A program made the translations under genes and the position numbers. A DNA stretch of 64,000 nt, taken from contig NC_134030.1 in assembly GCF_964204645.1 (NCBI RefSeq), forward strand, positions 20,899,110 through 20,963,109, given 5' to 3'. The notes beneath the pieces are model-generated. The model saw only the letters and a program-made list of their open reading frames with translations, did not search any database and had not been told where the DNA came from. Positions within the stretch are counted from its first letter, which is position 1; each line of letters begins with the position of its first letter. This document shows, piece by piece, positions 13,001-26,844 of the stretch. The stretch comes from Tubulanus polymorphus. Lineage: Eukaryota > Nemertea > Palaeonemertea > Tubulaniformes > Tubulanidae.

Positions 13001-16000
13001 CGATATTGTTAAGAGTATCGGTTAGTTCTGTGATGCTCGTTGTATTTGTCGAATTATCCGCGCGTTCTGAATCGATGTCAATTCTATCCGATTCACAAAT
13101 AAAAGTTGTTCGAGTCTCCTCGATTTGACACGGGAATCGAACCCAGTTCGCTGATCCTCGTGGATTATTCAGTATCATCGCCGTACACGGCATATTGACG
13201 TCATTTATCGGTTGTTTTCGTAGAGGAGATATCAATCCTTGAATAACTTCTGGTATCGTTTCGTTTAAGATAGCAGGTTTAAACCACTCTGTGTAGCTCA
13301 ATGGTTTCCCATCAGTCCACGTGTAGAGACCATCATTGTCATTCATTGGCTGCAAAAACGGTTTTTAAGCATTTTCTACTTTAACCATTGTTTAGACTCG
13401 AATATTTTCAGTGCATATTTCACATCTTTTTCAAAATTCTAAACACTATACTTTTTATGAATTAAGTTTTATCTTTAATTGACATCTAGAATAAAGAATA
13501 TTAACCCTTTTAGTGCTGACTAATTAATACCCTATGGTGCTGGAGAAAATTTGCAAATTTTTAAAAATTCCACCTAAGTGCTTTGCATAACGAGAATACC
13601 ACTATAGTGCGTCTACACCGCAGCGCGGTATATCGTTAGTTACTAGTATTTCACTATGTTTAACAGGTGCTGCCATTTTTCAAGAGATAATTACTAATTA
13701 CGTTAATACACTGCACTGCGGTGTAGACGTTATTTTGTCGAGTGAAGGTTACCTTGTATTTTAGCCCGATCATCATTATAAGCGCCTCCTGGGTATATCC
13801 CTTTCTTAGCAGTTTCGTGGCGAATAATCTTTTGACAGAAATCATTTCATCTTGTGAGTTGATACTGAGAAGATGTCCTCCGTATTTCTGTTGACAGTAC
13901 ATTTCAGCGTTCTCCCAATTCAGACGTTCATCTCTGATGTATTTGACGCAGGAAATTCCCGAATCTAGAAATCCTGATTTACAGCCGATTTCATCAAACT
14001 GTTTTATTGGTAACGACTTTTCTAAATTGTATTGTATTTCAAATGTGGGAATGCGTTCCTTTATCTCAAAATACAAATCATTGTCCCATAAACTATAAAA
14101 TACACTTCCACGTTTAGCCATAGTTCCACATATTTTAGTTAAATGTTCAGTGTCGCTTCCTGAAATAACTACTCCATTATCGTAAAGGTCATGTATCTGT
14201 TGCTTGAATAGAATTGGGTCTTTGTCTGATCTAGATAATTTACTGCACGGTAAAGTCTGAATAAATTTGATTATAAATCTGTAATATTGAATTCGATCAT
14301 TTTCAATCGGATTTTCGAAGTTATAATAAGATGATTTCGAAGTATATCCCGCAAAGCCCGGATAGTTCGGTGATTGTACGATTCCACATTCATCCCTATC
14401 CGGCAAATATGAAGAACCGGGAAATTGTGTAGGGTTTTTTACTCCTTGACATTTACGACGTAGTTTAACTATTAATTCATCATTCCAGAATTGATATTTG
14501 TAGAACAATTTCAAAGTGTTTAATACAAAACTGTTATTGAGAAACTGATTTGATAAACTCATTTGCCTGTCACACTTTCTTCTCGAGTATCGCGCTGGAA
14601 AACATGCGTCAATTTGATACTCATGTTCTGATAATATATAAATGTTTTCTAAAGGAAGGCGCCGGTTTTCAGGTGTAATCACCAGACAGTGTGACGTCAT
14701 GTTGATCTGATTTTCTCCTTCCCGTAAAACATACCCGTAACAATCAGCAGGACTGAATCTAAGATACCCAGAGTTAGGTACATCACTATAAGCGTACCCT
14801 ACTACAGTAACCGGTCCTCCTGATGTAATCAGACTGACGACGTTACGACCGTACCACAGACCATCAGGACAATACGGACCATAGCTTCTAGCTGTAAAAT
14901 TACCACCATCATATATATAAAATCCAGCTCTCTCGCACGTCTCTGATAAAACGGTTAGTTTTAATCCATCCTCATAGATATCAACTTTCCGCTTGAATTC
15001 TAATGTATTTATACGATACGATAATATTGTCTTCTTTGACGCCGGGAATAGTTTGCTCGGAATCAAACTTGCACCGGAGCCAAATATCTACAAAATATGA
15101 ATATTGATCATTAATCGAATAATTTACATTGTTTTGTTAGATACATTGTTTTACATTATTCTTAAATCATACACTTTATGTATTTATCCGACAAAATAAT
15201 TGACGAATTTTCCTTGTTCTTAACTACACTTTTAAATGCATTAAAGGGATGTTCCGTATCTTATACTTTCGCACAAGAAATTTAAAGGTTTTACAAAAAA
15301 GTTATTTTTTCAAAGCTTTATTTAAACATCAGTACTTTCACTAGAATTCATGTCTAATGAAAATTAATATTTCTCAATTAAACAATTCTACATAATTTTG
15401 TAAAGCAATAGCTGAGAAATGATTTTACTACATCTGTGGAGCTGCACGTCTTCTATTGAAAGAAAAATTCAAATTTAGCTGAACCTGAGTAGTTATTTTA
15501 CTCACCCTTAGTTTGTGAACTTGTACGTCTCCTGTGGATAAAGATTTCACTTCAAATTCTATCCTTACATTCGATTGTAAAACACCTGGTCTTATTAAAA
15601 CGCACAGTATGACGAGAAAGCCGTCAGATTTAACACTCAGTGATTCCAGGTAGTTGTAACCGAGTAAAATATCAGTTCCTACAACGCGTAACCCTTCTAG
15701 TTTATATACACCAATGACGTCACCGGATGTGGTGAGGTCACGTGTCCAGTTGAAGACGACGTACTGTAACACCTGCACTGTGATAGACCAGCAGTGTAAG
15801 TGTTTTGATCGAGTTGTTACGTGTAAACTGTTGTCATCAGGAATGAGCACTCCAGACTCGTTATTAGAGATTTGAATTGACGGATTAGAGACGTTCCAAT
15901 CAGATATTCTATACACCTGAACTGATAGTTGTGATTTAAAGGACAATTGATGTGTATCAATAATGGCTTTGTTAGTTTTAGTATAAAATGATGAAGGGGG

Positions 16001-16696
16001 ATGTCCGGTTTGTTCTGGTATAACAGCTATAGGTTCACTGGTGTTCCATCCGTCGTAAATTTGAACAGTTATCACTGAATCAGCACCAGGAGATGATCTG
16101 AAATCGATCTGTGTAAAAGTCAAATTCATCGCAAAACCGTCCGGGATCCCGATCCATTCCAAACATAATTGACAATGTTTTAAAAATATTGCGAATTTGT
16201 ATCCTGACAATGTTTGTAAGTTGTTAAATATGAAATTGTATTTTCCGCAGTTGTGAATGAATTTCAAATCGTTTCGTTCAAAACGATATATGATATAAAC
16301 CCGACTACCCCGCGCACCATCGACGTTACTTCTAAGCATCAACGAGATCGAATTTTTACGGCGGATTTCATGTTTTCCTTCACCGCAGAATCTGTTATCG
16401 GACTCACCGACGGAAAGGTAGTTATCACTACAGAATATCGACGGCTCGATGTCGTAGTAAAGTTTGATGTTGAAAGTTCCTGACGGTAAAGAGCTGTTGA
16501 CGAACCAACGACATTCAACACCGCGCGTTAACGACGGGAATTTCGGTGAAACGATGTAACCGGACGTAGAATCGAGTGGGTACCAAGTGTTGTTACAAGA
16601 GGAACTGACCGTCACAGAGTCAGACAGATCAGCGTGTGCGATGTTAACTCGCCAGACGATCAGCGACGCTATAAACAGCGCTCTCAGTCGATCCAT
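10050..16696 (-). CDS. GRL101-like CUB/lectin/LDLa/LRR seven-helix receptor, copy B (complete)
   Basis: Exons 16696-15506, 15087-13753 and 13349-10050; all junctions phase 0; 397+445+1,099 = 1,941 residues. The chosen ATG (MDRLRAL) begins a clear signal peptide; the in-frame codon four triplets upstream is TTG. Protein: signal peptide 1-24, CUB about 36-145, a variable beta-rich region to 397, CUB-like then CUB about 630-753, C-type lectin domain about 765-930 (intron 2 inside it). Exon 3 residues: second lectin-like domain about 136-250, LDLa about 264-403 (the fourth degenerate, Tyr for a Cys) and 485-561, LRRs about 565-760, hinge with CC and CSDLMGN, helices about 802-1080. Helix 3 ends RQRY instead of DRY; helix 6 has CCWLP; helix 7 has NPLLY. 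Short basic tail. Inferred to sit in the plasma membrane and couple to G proteins; ligand unknown. Confidence 0.93.
13505..13730. mobile_element. TTAA-type MITE in intron 2 of copy B, right end missing
   Basis: Starts TTAA|CCCTTTTAGTGC at 13501 and matches the element in copy C, but ends after the ctgcggtgtagacg motif. The right terminal repeat and adjacent intron sequence kept in A and C are missing, so a deletion followed the insertion. The TTAA site and CCC start resemble piggyBac-type MITEs. Confidence 0.7.
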
Positions 16697-17054
16697 ACCG
16701 AACAACAATCTCTACTGAATAATCAAAACTTGCATAGCTTTACGAAATCGACACAAATTACAGTTCGTCCAATTAGAAAATTCGCTGAGAATTCTTTGAA
16801 ATTGATATATTTCGTCGTTGCTGCAATTATTTTGAAACCGATTCTAATGAAGCGTTCTGATTTTTTTAATGCTCAACTTCCAATTTATAACAGATATTCA
16901 TATATCATATATTTCGTGTAGCTAACTACTACAAGTTCACGTGTTTATAGAAGTGAAAGATCATTTTAAACATATGCGTGGTGAAGTGCGGAAGATCTGT
17001 TTTGAAAGTTCACTGAAAAGATTTCTGATATCACATGTTTATGTACATTTTTTA
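16697..17054. other. 5' flank of copy B
   Basis: Near-identical to the flank of copy A, with a small insertion near 16867-16920. Probably promoter and 5' UTR; no specific element recognised. Confidence 0.4.
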
Positions 17055-17345
17055 ATAAAAAAAATGTCTCAGTTGAAGCACTGAACACATGTGAAGTGTG
17101 GACGATCAATTTTTGAAAGTGTGTGCTGATAATATGTCTAATGTCTGGTGCTTGTAGTTCATTTTAAATTAAAATTGTCTCAGGTGAAGCACTGAACACA
17201 TGTGAAGTGTGGACGATCAGTTTTTGAAAGTGTGCTGATGAAATGTCTAATATCTAATGTTTGTAGTTCATTTTGAATTAAAAATGTCTCAGTTGAAGCA
17301 CTGAACACATTTGAAGTGTGGACGATCAGTTTCTGAAACTGCAAA
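17055..17345. repeat. 109-bp satellite, about 2.6 units, upstream of copy B
   Basis: Same 109-bp unit as at 6905-7400 with fewer copies and more divergence between units (for example an extra gt in tgtgtgctgat). Confidence 0.85.
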
Positions 17346-19584
17346 TAAAATCTCGTGCATTTCCACAGTATTTAATAATAGTGATTAACTTATAGAAGAA
17401 CATCTGAACACACCTTATACACCAAGGCTCTTCGTTGAAAAATACAGCAACAGGTGCCACCATACTCATGACGTCATGAGTTGTGACAATTACATATTCT
17501 TAGTACAAAATATGTATAGATGGCAATAACTAAAAATAGACCGCCCCAGCCGGAACGGAAGCATCGATATCATTTTCTTGGTCGTTACGTTGAATCTTTT
17601 CAAATAACTTCTTAAAACCTAGTAATAATACAAAATAATACAGAATAATACAAAGAATTCTTTTTATATATATAGTACCAGGCATACTGGATGATCTAAG
17701 CTACAGTTCACCCCCAAACTTCAAATACGAGGCCCTGTGGTATTCACACGCAGAGAAACGTTATAGCAAGTACCCTGCGAATTTCTGCTTGAACACGATG
17801 TGCGTAACTAGATCGAAAATCCTATAACCAGCAACCAATGTCGGGAACGTGTTCTTTAGGTTTTAAACTTATACATTTCACTGAATTCTTGGTTCTGGAC
17901 ATGTAACACGCCCAACGGCTACATACAATCCGAATCGCCTACTTTTTGCTCTCAACAGTTGTTTTAAACGATTACTAAGTGATGCATTATTCAGACAGAG
18001 AACATGTATGGAATGAGTATGAATTATGTTTTTTTAGTTATCATTTCTATTAGCTCGCAGTATCCGGATATATCATATTGCTGGTACGAATATCTATGGT
18101 CAAAAATGTTACAAGTATAATGCATCATATAAGATGAGGTTATTCATAATTAAAAACGAGCTGATAGCAAATTAGAAATATTCAACGATCACAATTGAAA
18201 ACTTTCATTTTTATCTTATAAAGTTGAATATAGCGAGTTTTATTATCTTTTGCTAATTTTTTCTTATCTTATGAAGGATAGAAAGAATATCGTGCGGCTC
18301 GAATCGTAAATTACCGCGGTGAACTTTTTGGTGCGAAGACAGTAGGTAACGAATGTAATGATATAATATGGTGGCTGATTCGGGCCAAGTTAAGAAAAAA
18401 GAATTCCGCGCAATGTATATATCGCTTCGTTTTTTCGCCGCGCAGGAAAACGAACCTGTGTTTCTCGTTTCTGCGCCCGCCGAAATAAACTTCGTTTAGC
18501 TGCGTCCGGTTGACATCCACGCGTTGACATTCGATGATAGAAGATCTATAAACACGTGTACGGGTATAAACGGGCTGTTGGTGTTCGGTTTTTGAGAATC
18601 GCTAGCCAGGGCGAAATTCGGTTTTCGTAGCTAGTCGACTAGTGGTCGAAACTAATAACCGAATGCGCTTAATTTCCGAACTATTTCCGGAATATAGTTC
18701 CGACTAACTGAAATTCGGTTTCATTTAGTTCGACTATAGTCGACTAACTCAGATATCAAACCGAAGTTGGCCCAGGCTGGGGATTTTGTATGTACTAAAT
18801 TACTGAATGTCTCCGTGAGCTAAGTATTGTCTTTATGTGTGGCCTGGACGATTCTACTGTTTTGATCTTAAAATAGGAATTGACCCTATTATTGATTTGA
18901 TTGGTAAATTCCTCGTCCCTTACAGACCCACCACACCTGCCGGGAGCGAAACAGGGGGTTTAATATTGAAATTGGAAGTACAGATATAGTTGTGTGATCG
19001 GCGGTCGAGTTTACAACAGTTTGTTTAAATCGAAGTACATTATTGGGAAATTTGGTTCCGGGTTATCCAAACAATATTCCATTGGTTAGCCTACCAGTTA
19101 AAGCAGTAAACACGTGCATGTTTTTAATCGATTCTTGTGTATGCAGCCGGGAGGTCGTTCAGATATTCGATTTCGGAGGAGTTTGAACGTATGATTGTGG
19201 TAAAAAATATAGTTCGTGTTGAACGAATATTCGCGGTCAAGTAAGCATGTGTATAAGATCGATAACGGAATCTGTGACTCAGGAAAGTAGCTGAATTTAA
19301 AAAAAAACTTCAATCGGAAAAAACAGAAAGACCAACCACGCAGTGCGGTAGATTTGAAACCTGATTTCCTAAGCCACGAGAGAATGATAAATCTCCGACC
19401 TAGGCACAAAACTAAATATTAGTTTGATTCGTCGAAAAAACTATCGTAAGTTCATACTTGAAACTGAGATAAGGTATGATGATTTTAACAGTGTCCAACT
19501 GTTTCCAAAAATAGTTTTCCATGAATATAGCGGCTGAAGGCGCTCCTAGCGTGTATCCAAAGTTTCTATCGACTGATAAATGTT
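17346..19584. other. duplicated intergenic spacer between copies B and C
   Basis: Copy of the 7401-10049 spacer but lacking the long TA tract and the left arm of the hairpin. Over about 800 bp next to the gene (18780-19584 against 9240-10049) I count roughly a dozen base differences. No separate gene is supported here. Confidence 0.6.
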
Positions 19585-22500
19585 TCAGCGAGTTTTTAAA
19601 ATCCGTTTATTTTTAGCCCGAATTGATTTAACATCGATAGTGAGGATGGTGTAAAGAAGTGGATTCAGTGACGAGTTGATCGGTAGGAAAAGTACCGCCA
19701 ACCAAGCCGCCACTTGGTTCGGTATATCTACTCGGAATACAGCGCAAAACTGAACGATAATTATCGGTAACCAGCAACATAAATTACACAGATTTATCAC
19801 TAAACTCCTACGTGCCAGAATCAATTCGGTTGGATCAGCTCTACCCGAGCCGGACCTGCTTCCAGATACGAATCTATACATCTGTGCATACGTCATCACT
19901 ATTGTAGCAAGTACGACCGAGTTAAACACGGCAAATATAGCGAATGAATATTGCCAGGCGTGGACATTGATTGTTAGTAAATTCATAGGTAGACAAACAC
20001 CAGTTGTGCCGTAAAAGTTATTACCGAAATAAGAAGATGACGATAGTGGTAGCATTGAAATGATGCTTAAAATGATCCAACATATGCAACAAATACTGGA
20101 CACAGAAATCGAAGATATAATTGGGCTTCCAGAAAATGGGTCCACGATATTCGAGTATCTTTGACGGGTAAGCATTAGCAGAAAGGTCAAAGATCCCTCG
20201 CACGAAAGAGTTACTATAATCCCAGCGAGTCGACACGATGAACTATCCGTCCAAACTTCAGAATTTAAGAAGTAAACTCCTTTATAGACGTAATCGGCTC
20301 CAGCGATCAAAAACAAATAAATCGACATCAGAAAATCGCAAGTGGCAATATTAATAATGAGGATATCAGAGGATGTATTACGTGATACAGAGGATGAAAT
20401 TCGAAGTGCTTGAACGCGAATTAAAATGACAATTATGTTCGCAACAAAGCTGAATGAAGCGATCGCCCAAATGATTGCTCTAAGAACAGTGTTACCCATC
20501 AGGTCGGAACAAGAAGAAAATTGGTCGGTTTTCGGGAGACACTGGTCAACATTCGGAATCATGCAACAAAATTTGTACGCGTCAGAAGCTAAAGTACTTA
20601 ATAATGTAAGACTGTAAAAAACGTTTTTTTCTACGGATATGACTTTTGAATTTGTGGTTAGATCCAGACTTTTAAGTTTTGTTAATCCGGCAAATGCGTT
20701 TGGTGAAATATAACTGATTCTGTTATTGCTGACATCTAACGACTCTAAAGCGGATAAACCACTGAACACATTTCCACCAAGTAACGACAAGAAAAGTCCG
20801 TGAAGATCGAGATCGCTTAATGACTTTAAACCTAGAAAACTGCCTTCTTCTAAATATCTAACTGGATTCCCAAAAATAAAGAGAATTTCCAAACTGTTCA
20901 AACCGGCGAATGTATTCGCGGACAATGACATTAAGCGGTTATATGTAAGATCTAATGTGTGTAGATTAACCAGGTTTGAGAACGAGTTTGGAACAATATA
21001 AGACAAATTGTTACGTGAAATATTAAGGAAATGTAAATAGAGGTAAGAAGAAAATGTGGACTCATTGAATACAACTCGGTTTCCTGATAATATCAGAACA
21101 CGAGTTGATGCCGAGAAAAGATCAGTAATTTCTATTAAACCAGCATCATCGCAATCAATTAAATGACCTCGACATTTACAATATTTTGGACACGTGACGT
21201 CACAGTAGGACTCGTCATCAGTGGTGTGTTTACAATTTACAACACCATCGCAAACCTCAGATTGAGGTATACATCGGTTTTCCTGGCCACATTTGAACAT
21301 GCCGGGACACGTCAAAGTCTCGCAGTTTCGCTCATCTTCTGAATTAGGACAATCTGATCGACCATCGCACACTTGTCCCATCGGTATACAGTAAGATGCT
21401 GGACATTTTACAGTGCCAGCTGGACATATGAAATAAGAGCAACCTTGTATATGTTCGAGCCTTCTACATACCGGGTAACCAATCGGCATCCTTTCTAAAA
21501 TGCATCTATGACGTCTAGAATAACAATGAGGAGAATCGAAAGAACATCTTTGTTCATCAGATTCTGTGCAGAGATTTGTAAAGTTAGTCGTACAGTAGTT
21601 ATCATTATTACAGTGAACTGTAGGATTCACCGTAACATTCGATATTAAAAGTTCATCTTCTTCGAGGCTTCCGCTACAATCTACAACACCATCCCGATAC
21701 AATAGAGAACTGATACATTCACCATTGTTACACAGAAACCCGTTGCATATTTGCGGACCGCACTCCCGCTCGTCGGAGCCGTCCTTACAGTTAACGATTC
21801 CATCACATCGGTACGATCTATCCACACATTGACCACTAGTACAACGGTATTGTTGCGGCGAACACAGTGGGTGAAAACACGATTTCTCATCCGAGCCATC
21901 GACACAATCCTCTTCAAAGTCACACAAACCACTTATTGATATAACCTTACCATCTAAACAGTGGAACTGACTCTGTAATTTTGAACCCGAACAATCGAGT
22001 TCATCTTCACCGCGTTGACAGTCGTTTCTCGTGTCACATACGCGATGGTCGCTGATACATCTTTGATCGTTACATTTAAATTGCCATGATTTACAACCGC
22101 TTATAGAAGCCAACTCTTCACCAGTTACATTATAGGAACATAGCACGGAATGAACGTTGTTTGTCTGATTATTCCACGGTTTTATTGACCATCTCAACGA
22201 CTCGATAAAAGTGATTTCATCCCGTGTCAAAACTGGTTCGATCACTCGAAACATTTTCTTAGCATCCATTGTCAGTATAGCGCCATATTGGTGTTTAAAA
22301 CTGAACTCGTCAATTAATGCTTTTATTTCATTTTCCCTGTGCCTAGTTACAATACCTATTTCAGCGTGAAGGTCACGACACAATTTCGTAGCGCTAAGAA
22401 TATCTAAATCTCGATTGTTGTTCCAATCTGTGAACAATTGACAACATTTACCTTCGACATTTTGCCAACCTTTTTCACAGGTCGAGTTGTTGGTTGTATT

Positions 22501-25500
22501 GGGATTTTGAATACTTTCATTACCAGTGAGAAATACGATATCGTTATGAGTATCGGTTATTTCTATGATGCTCGTTGTATTTGTCGAATTATCCGCGCGT
22601 TCTGAATCGATATCAATCCTATCCGATTCACAAATAAAAGTTGTTCGAGTCTCCTCGATTTGACACGGGAATCGAACCCAGTTCGCTGATCCTCGTGGAT
22701 TATTCAGTATCATCGCCGTACACGGCATATTGACGTCATTTATCGGTTGTTTTCGTAGAGGAGATATCAATCCTTGAATAACTTCTGGTATCGTTTCGTT
22801 TATCATAGCAGGTTTAAACCACTCTGTGTAGCTCAATGGTTTCCCATCAGTCCACGTGTAGAGACCATCATTGTCATTCATTGGCTGCAAAAACGGTTTT
22901 TAAGCATTTTCTACTTTAACCATTGTTTAGACTCGAATATTTTCAGTGCATATTTCACATGTTTTTCAAAATTCAGCTTAAAGAATGAGTATGCTTATAA
23001 AAATCGTCAATTTTCGACCATCATTATATTCACTATACTTTTTATGAATTAAGTTTTATCTTTAATTGACATCTAGAATAAAGAATATTAACCCTTTTAG
23101 TGCTGACTAATTAATACCCTATAGTGCTGGAGAAAATTTGAAAATTTTTAAAAATTCCACCTAAGTGCTTTGCATAACGAGAATACCACTATAGTGCGTC
23201 TACACCGCAGCGCGGTATATCGTTAGTTATTAGTATTTCACTATGTTTAACAGGTGCTGCTATTTTTCAAGAGATAATTACTAATTACGTTAATACACTG
23301 CACTGCGGTGTAGACGCACTAAAAGGGTAAACATTCATCAAATTTTACGATTTACATGAATTGGGAGTCTAGTGATTCGAGGAAAATCTAACTTTCTTAT
23401 CTCATTTAGTCGAGTGTAAGTTACCTTGAATTTTAGCCCGATCATCATTATAAGCGCCTCCTGGGTATATCCCTTTCTAAGCAGTTTCGTGGCGAATAAT
23501 CTTTTGACAGAAATCATTTCATCTTGTGAGTTGATACTGAGAAGATGTCCTCCGTATTTCTGTTGACAGTACATTTCAGCGTTCTCCCAATTCAGACGAT
23601 CATCTCTGATGTATTTGACGCAGGAAATTCCCGAATCTAGAAATCCTGATTTACAGCCGATTTTATCAAACTGTTTTATTGGTAACGACTTTTCTAAATT
23701 GTATTGTATTTGAAATGTGGGAACGCGATGCTTTATCTCGAAATACAATTCATTGTCCCATAAACTATAAAATACACTTCCACGTTTAGCAATAGTTCCG
23801 CATATTTTAGTTTGATGTTCAGTGTCGCTTCCTGAAATAACTACTCCATTATCGTAAAGGTCACGTATCTGTTGTTTGAATAGAATTGGGTCTCTGTCTG
23901 ATACAGATAATTTACTGCACGGTAAAGTCTGAATAAATTTGATTATAAATCTGTAATATTGAATTCGATCATTTTCAATCGGATTTTCAAAACTATAATA
24001 AGATGATTTCGAAGTATATCCCGCCGATCCGGGATAGTTCGGTGATTGTACGATTCCACATTCATCCCTATCCGGGAAATATGAAATACCGCGAAATTGT
24101 GTAGGTTTTTTCGCTCCTTGACATTTACGACGTAGTTTAACTATCAATCTATCATTCCAGAATTGATATTTGTTGAACAATTTCAAAGTGTTTAATACAA
24201 GACTGTTATTGAGCAACTGATTTGATAAACTCATTTGCCTGTCACAAGTTCTCGAGTATCGCGCAGGAAAACATGCGTCAATTTTATATTCATATTCTGA
24301 TAATATATAAATATTTTGTAAAGGAAGGCGCCGGTTTTCAGGTGTAATCACCAGACAGTGTGACGTCATGTTGATCTGATTTTCTCCTTCCCGTAAAACA
24401 TACCCGTAACAATCAGCAGGACTGAATCTAAGATACCCAGAGTTTGGTACATCACTATAAGCGTATCCTACTACAGTAACCGGTCCTCCTGATGTAATCA
24501 GACTGACGACGTGACGACCGTATTCATAACCAGGACAATACGGACCATAGCGTCTAGCTGTAAAATTACCACCACCATATATATAAAATCCAGCTCTCTC
24601 GCACGTCTCTGATAAAACTGTTAGTTTCAATCCATCCTCATAGATATCAACTTTCCGTTTAAATTCTAATGTATTTATGCCATACGTTAATGCTGTCATC
24701 TTTGATGTCGGGAATAGTTTGCTCGGAATCAAACTTGCACTGGAGCCAAATATCTACAAAATATGAATATTGATCATTAATCGAATAATTTACATTGTTT
24801 TGTTAGATAAATTGTTTTACATTTTTCCTTAAATCATACACTTTATGTATTTATCCGACAAAATAATTGACGAATTTTCCTTGTTCTTAATTACACTTTT
24901 GAATACATTAAAGGGATGTTCCGTATCTTATATTTTCGCACAAGAAATTTAAAGGTTGTACAAAAAAGTTATATTTTAAAGAATTATTTAAACATCAGTT
25001 CTTGCACCAATATTCATGTTTAACAAAAATTCATATTTCTCATTTTAACAATATCAATTTAATTTTGTAAAACAAAAGCTGAGAAATAATTTTACTACAT
25101 CTGTGGACTTGCACGCCTTCTATTGAAAGAGAAATCTTTAAACTCATTTTTATTTCTATGGTCCATTTTTACGTATAATTTAGCTGAAGCTGAGTAGTTA
25201 TTTTACTTACCCTTCGTTTGTGAACTTGTACGTCTCCTGTGGATAAAGATTTCACTTCAAATTCTATCCTTACATTCGATTGTAAAACACCTGGTCTTAT
25301 TAAAACGCACAGTATGACGAGAAAACCGTCAGATTTAACACTCAGTGATTCCAGGTAGTTGTAACCGAGTAAAATATCAGTTCCTACAACGCGTAACCCT
25401 TCTAGTTTGTATACACCGATGACGTCACCGGATGTGCTGAGATCACGTGTCCAGTTGAAGACGATGTTCTGTAACACCTGCACTGTGATAGACCAGCAGT

Positions 25501-26398
25501 GTAAGTGTTTTGATCGAGTTATTATGTGTAAACTGTTGTCATCGGGGATGAGCACTCCAGACTCGTTATTAGAGATTTTATTTAACGGATAAGAGACGTT
25601 CCAATCAGATATTCTATACACCTGAACTGATAGTTGTGATTTAAAGGACAATTGATGTGTATCAATAATGGCTTTGCTAGTTTTAGTATAAAATGATGAA
25701 GGTGGATGTCCGGTTTGTTCTGGTATAACAGCTGTAGGTTCACTGGTGTTCCATCCGTCGTAAATTTGAACAGTTGTCACTGAATGAGCGCCAGGAGATA
25801 ATCTGAAATCTATTTGTGTAAACGTCAAATTCATAGCAAAACCATCCGGGATCCCGATCCATTCCAAATACAATTTACATCGCTTTAAAGATATTACGAA
25901 TTTGTATCCTATCGATGTTTGTAATTTGTTTATACTGTACAAAGCTTTCATGCAGTTATGAATCAATTTCACATCGTTTCGTTCTAAACGATATATGATA
26001 TAAACCCGACTACCCCGTCCACCATCGACGTTACTTCTAAACATCAACGAGATCGAATCGTTACGGCGGATTTCATGTTTTCCTTCACCGCAAAATCTGT
26101 TATCGGACTCACCGACGAGAAGGTAGTTAACACTACAGAATATCGACGGCTCGATGTCGTAGTATAGTTCGATGTTGAAAGTTCCCGGTAAAGAGCTGTT
26201 GACGAACCAACGACATTCAACACCGCGCGTTAACGACGGGTAATTCGGTGAAACGATGTAACCGGACGTAGAATCGACGGGGTACCAAGTGTTGTTACAA
26301 GACGAACTGACCGTCACAGAGTCAGACAGATCAGCGTGTGCGATGTTAACTCGCCAGACGATCAGCGACGCTATAAACAGCGCTCTCAGTCGATCCAT
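19585..26398 (-). CDS. GRL101-like CUB/lectin/LDLa/LRR seven-helix receptor, copy C (complete)
   Basis: Exons 26398-25211 (396 codons), 24753-23425 (443) and 22884-19585 (1,099 plus stop), total 1,938 residues; junctions phase 0 as in A and B, donor 1 being AGG|GTAAGT. An extra in-frame ATG 12 bases upstream (26410, MLFGMDRL) is a TTG in A and B, so I keep the conserved start. Domain order as in copy B: signal peptide, CUB, CUB-like/CUB, split C-type lectin, second lectin-like domain, six LDLa, LRRs, hinge, seven helices with RQRY, CCWLP and NPLLY. I count about 49 amino-acid differences from copy B across the 1,099 residues of exon 3, frequent around the first to fourth LDLa repeats and sparser in the helices. 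Intron 2 contains a MITE. Inferred cell-surface receptor. Confidence 0.93.
23092..23327. mobile_element. TTAA-type MITE in intron 2 of copy C
   Basis: 236 bp with terminal inverted repeats CCCTTTTAGTGC and GCACTAAAAGGG. Left flank TTAA, right flank TAAA (one base off). Internal palindromes of the tacaccgc/gcggtgta type. Copy A has no insertion at the equivalent site near 3475. Confidence 0.8.
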
Positions 26399-26836
<438 letters not shown>

Positions 26837-26844
26837 TCACTAAT

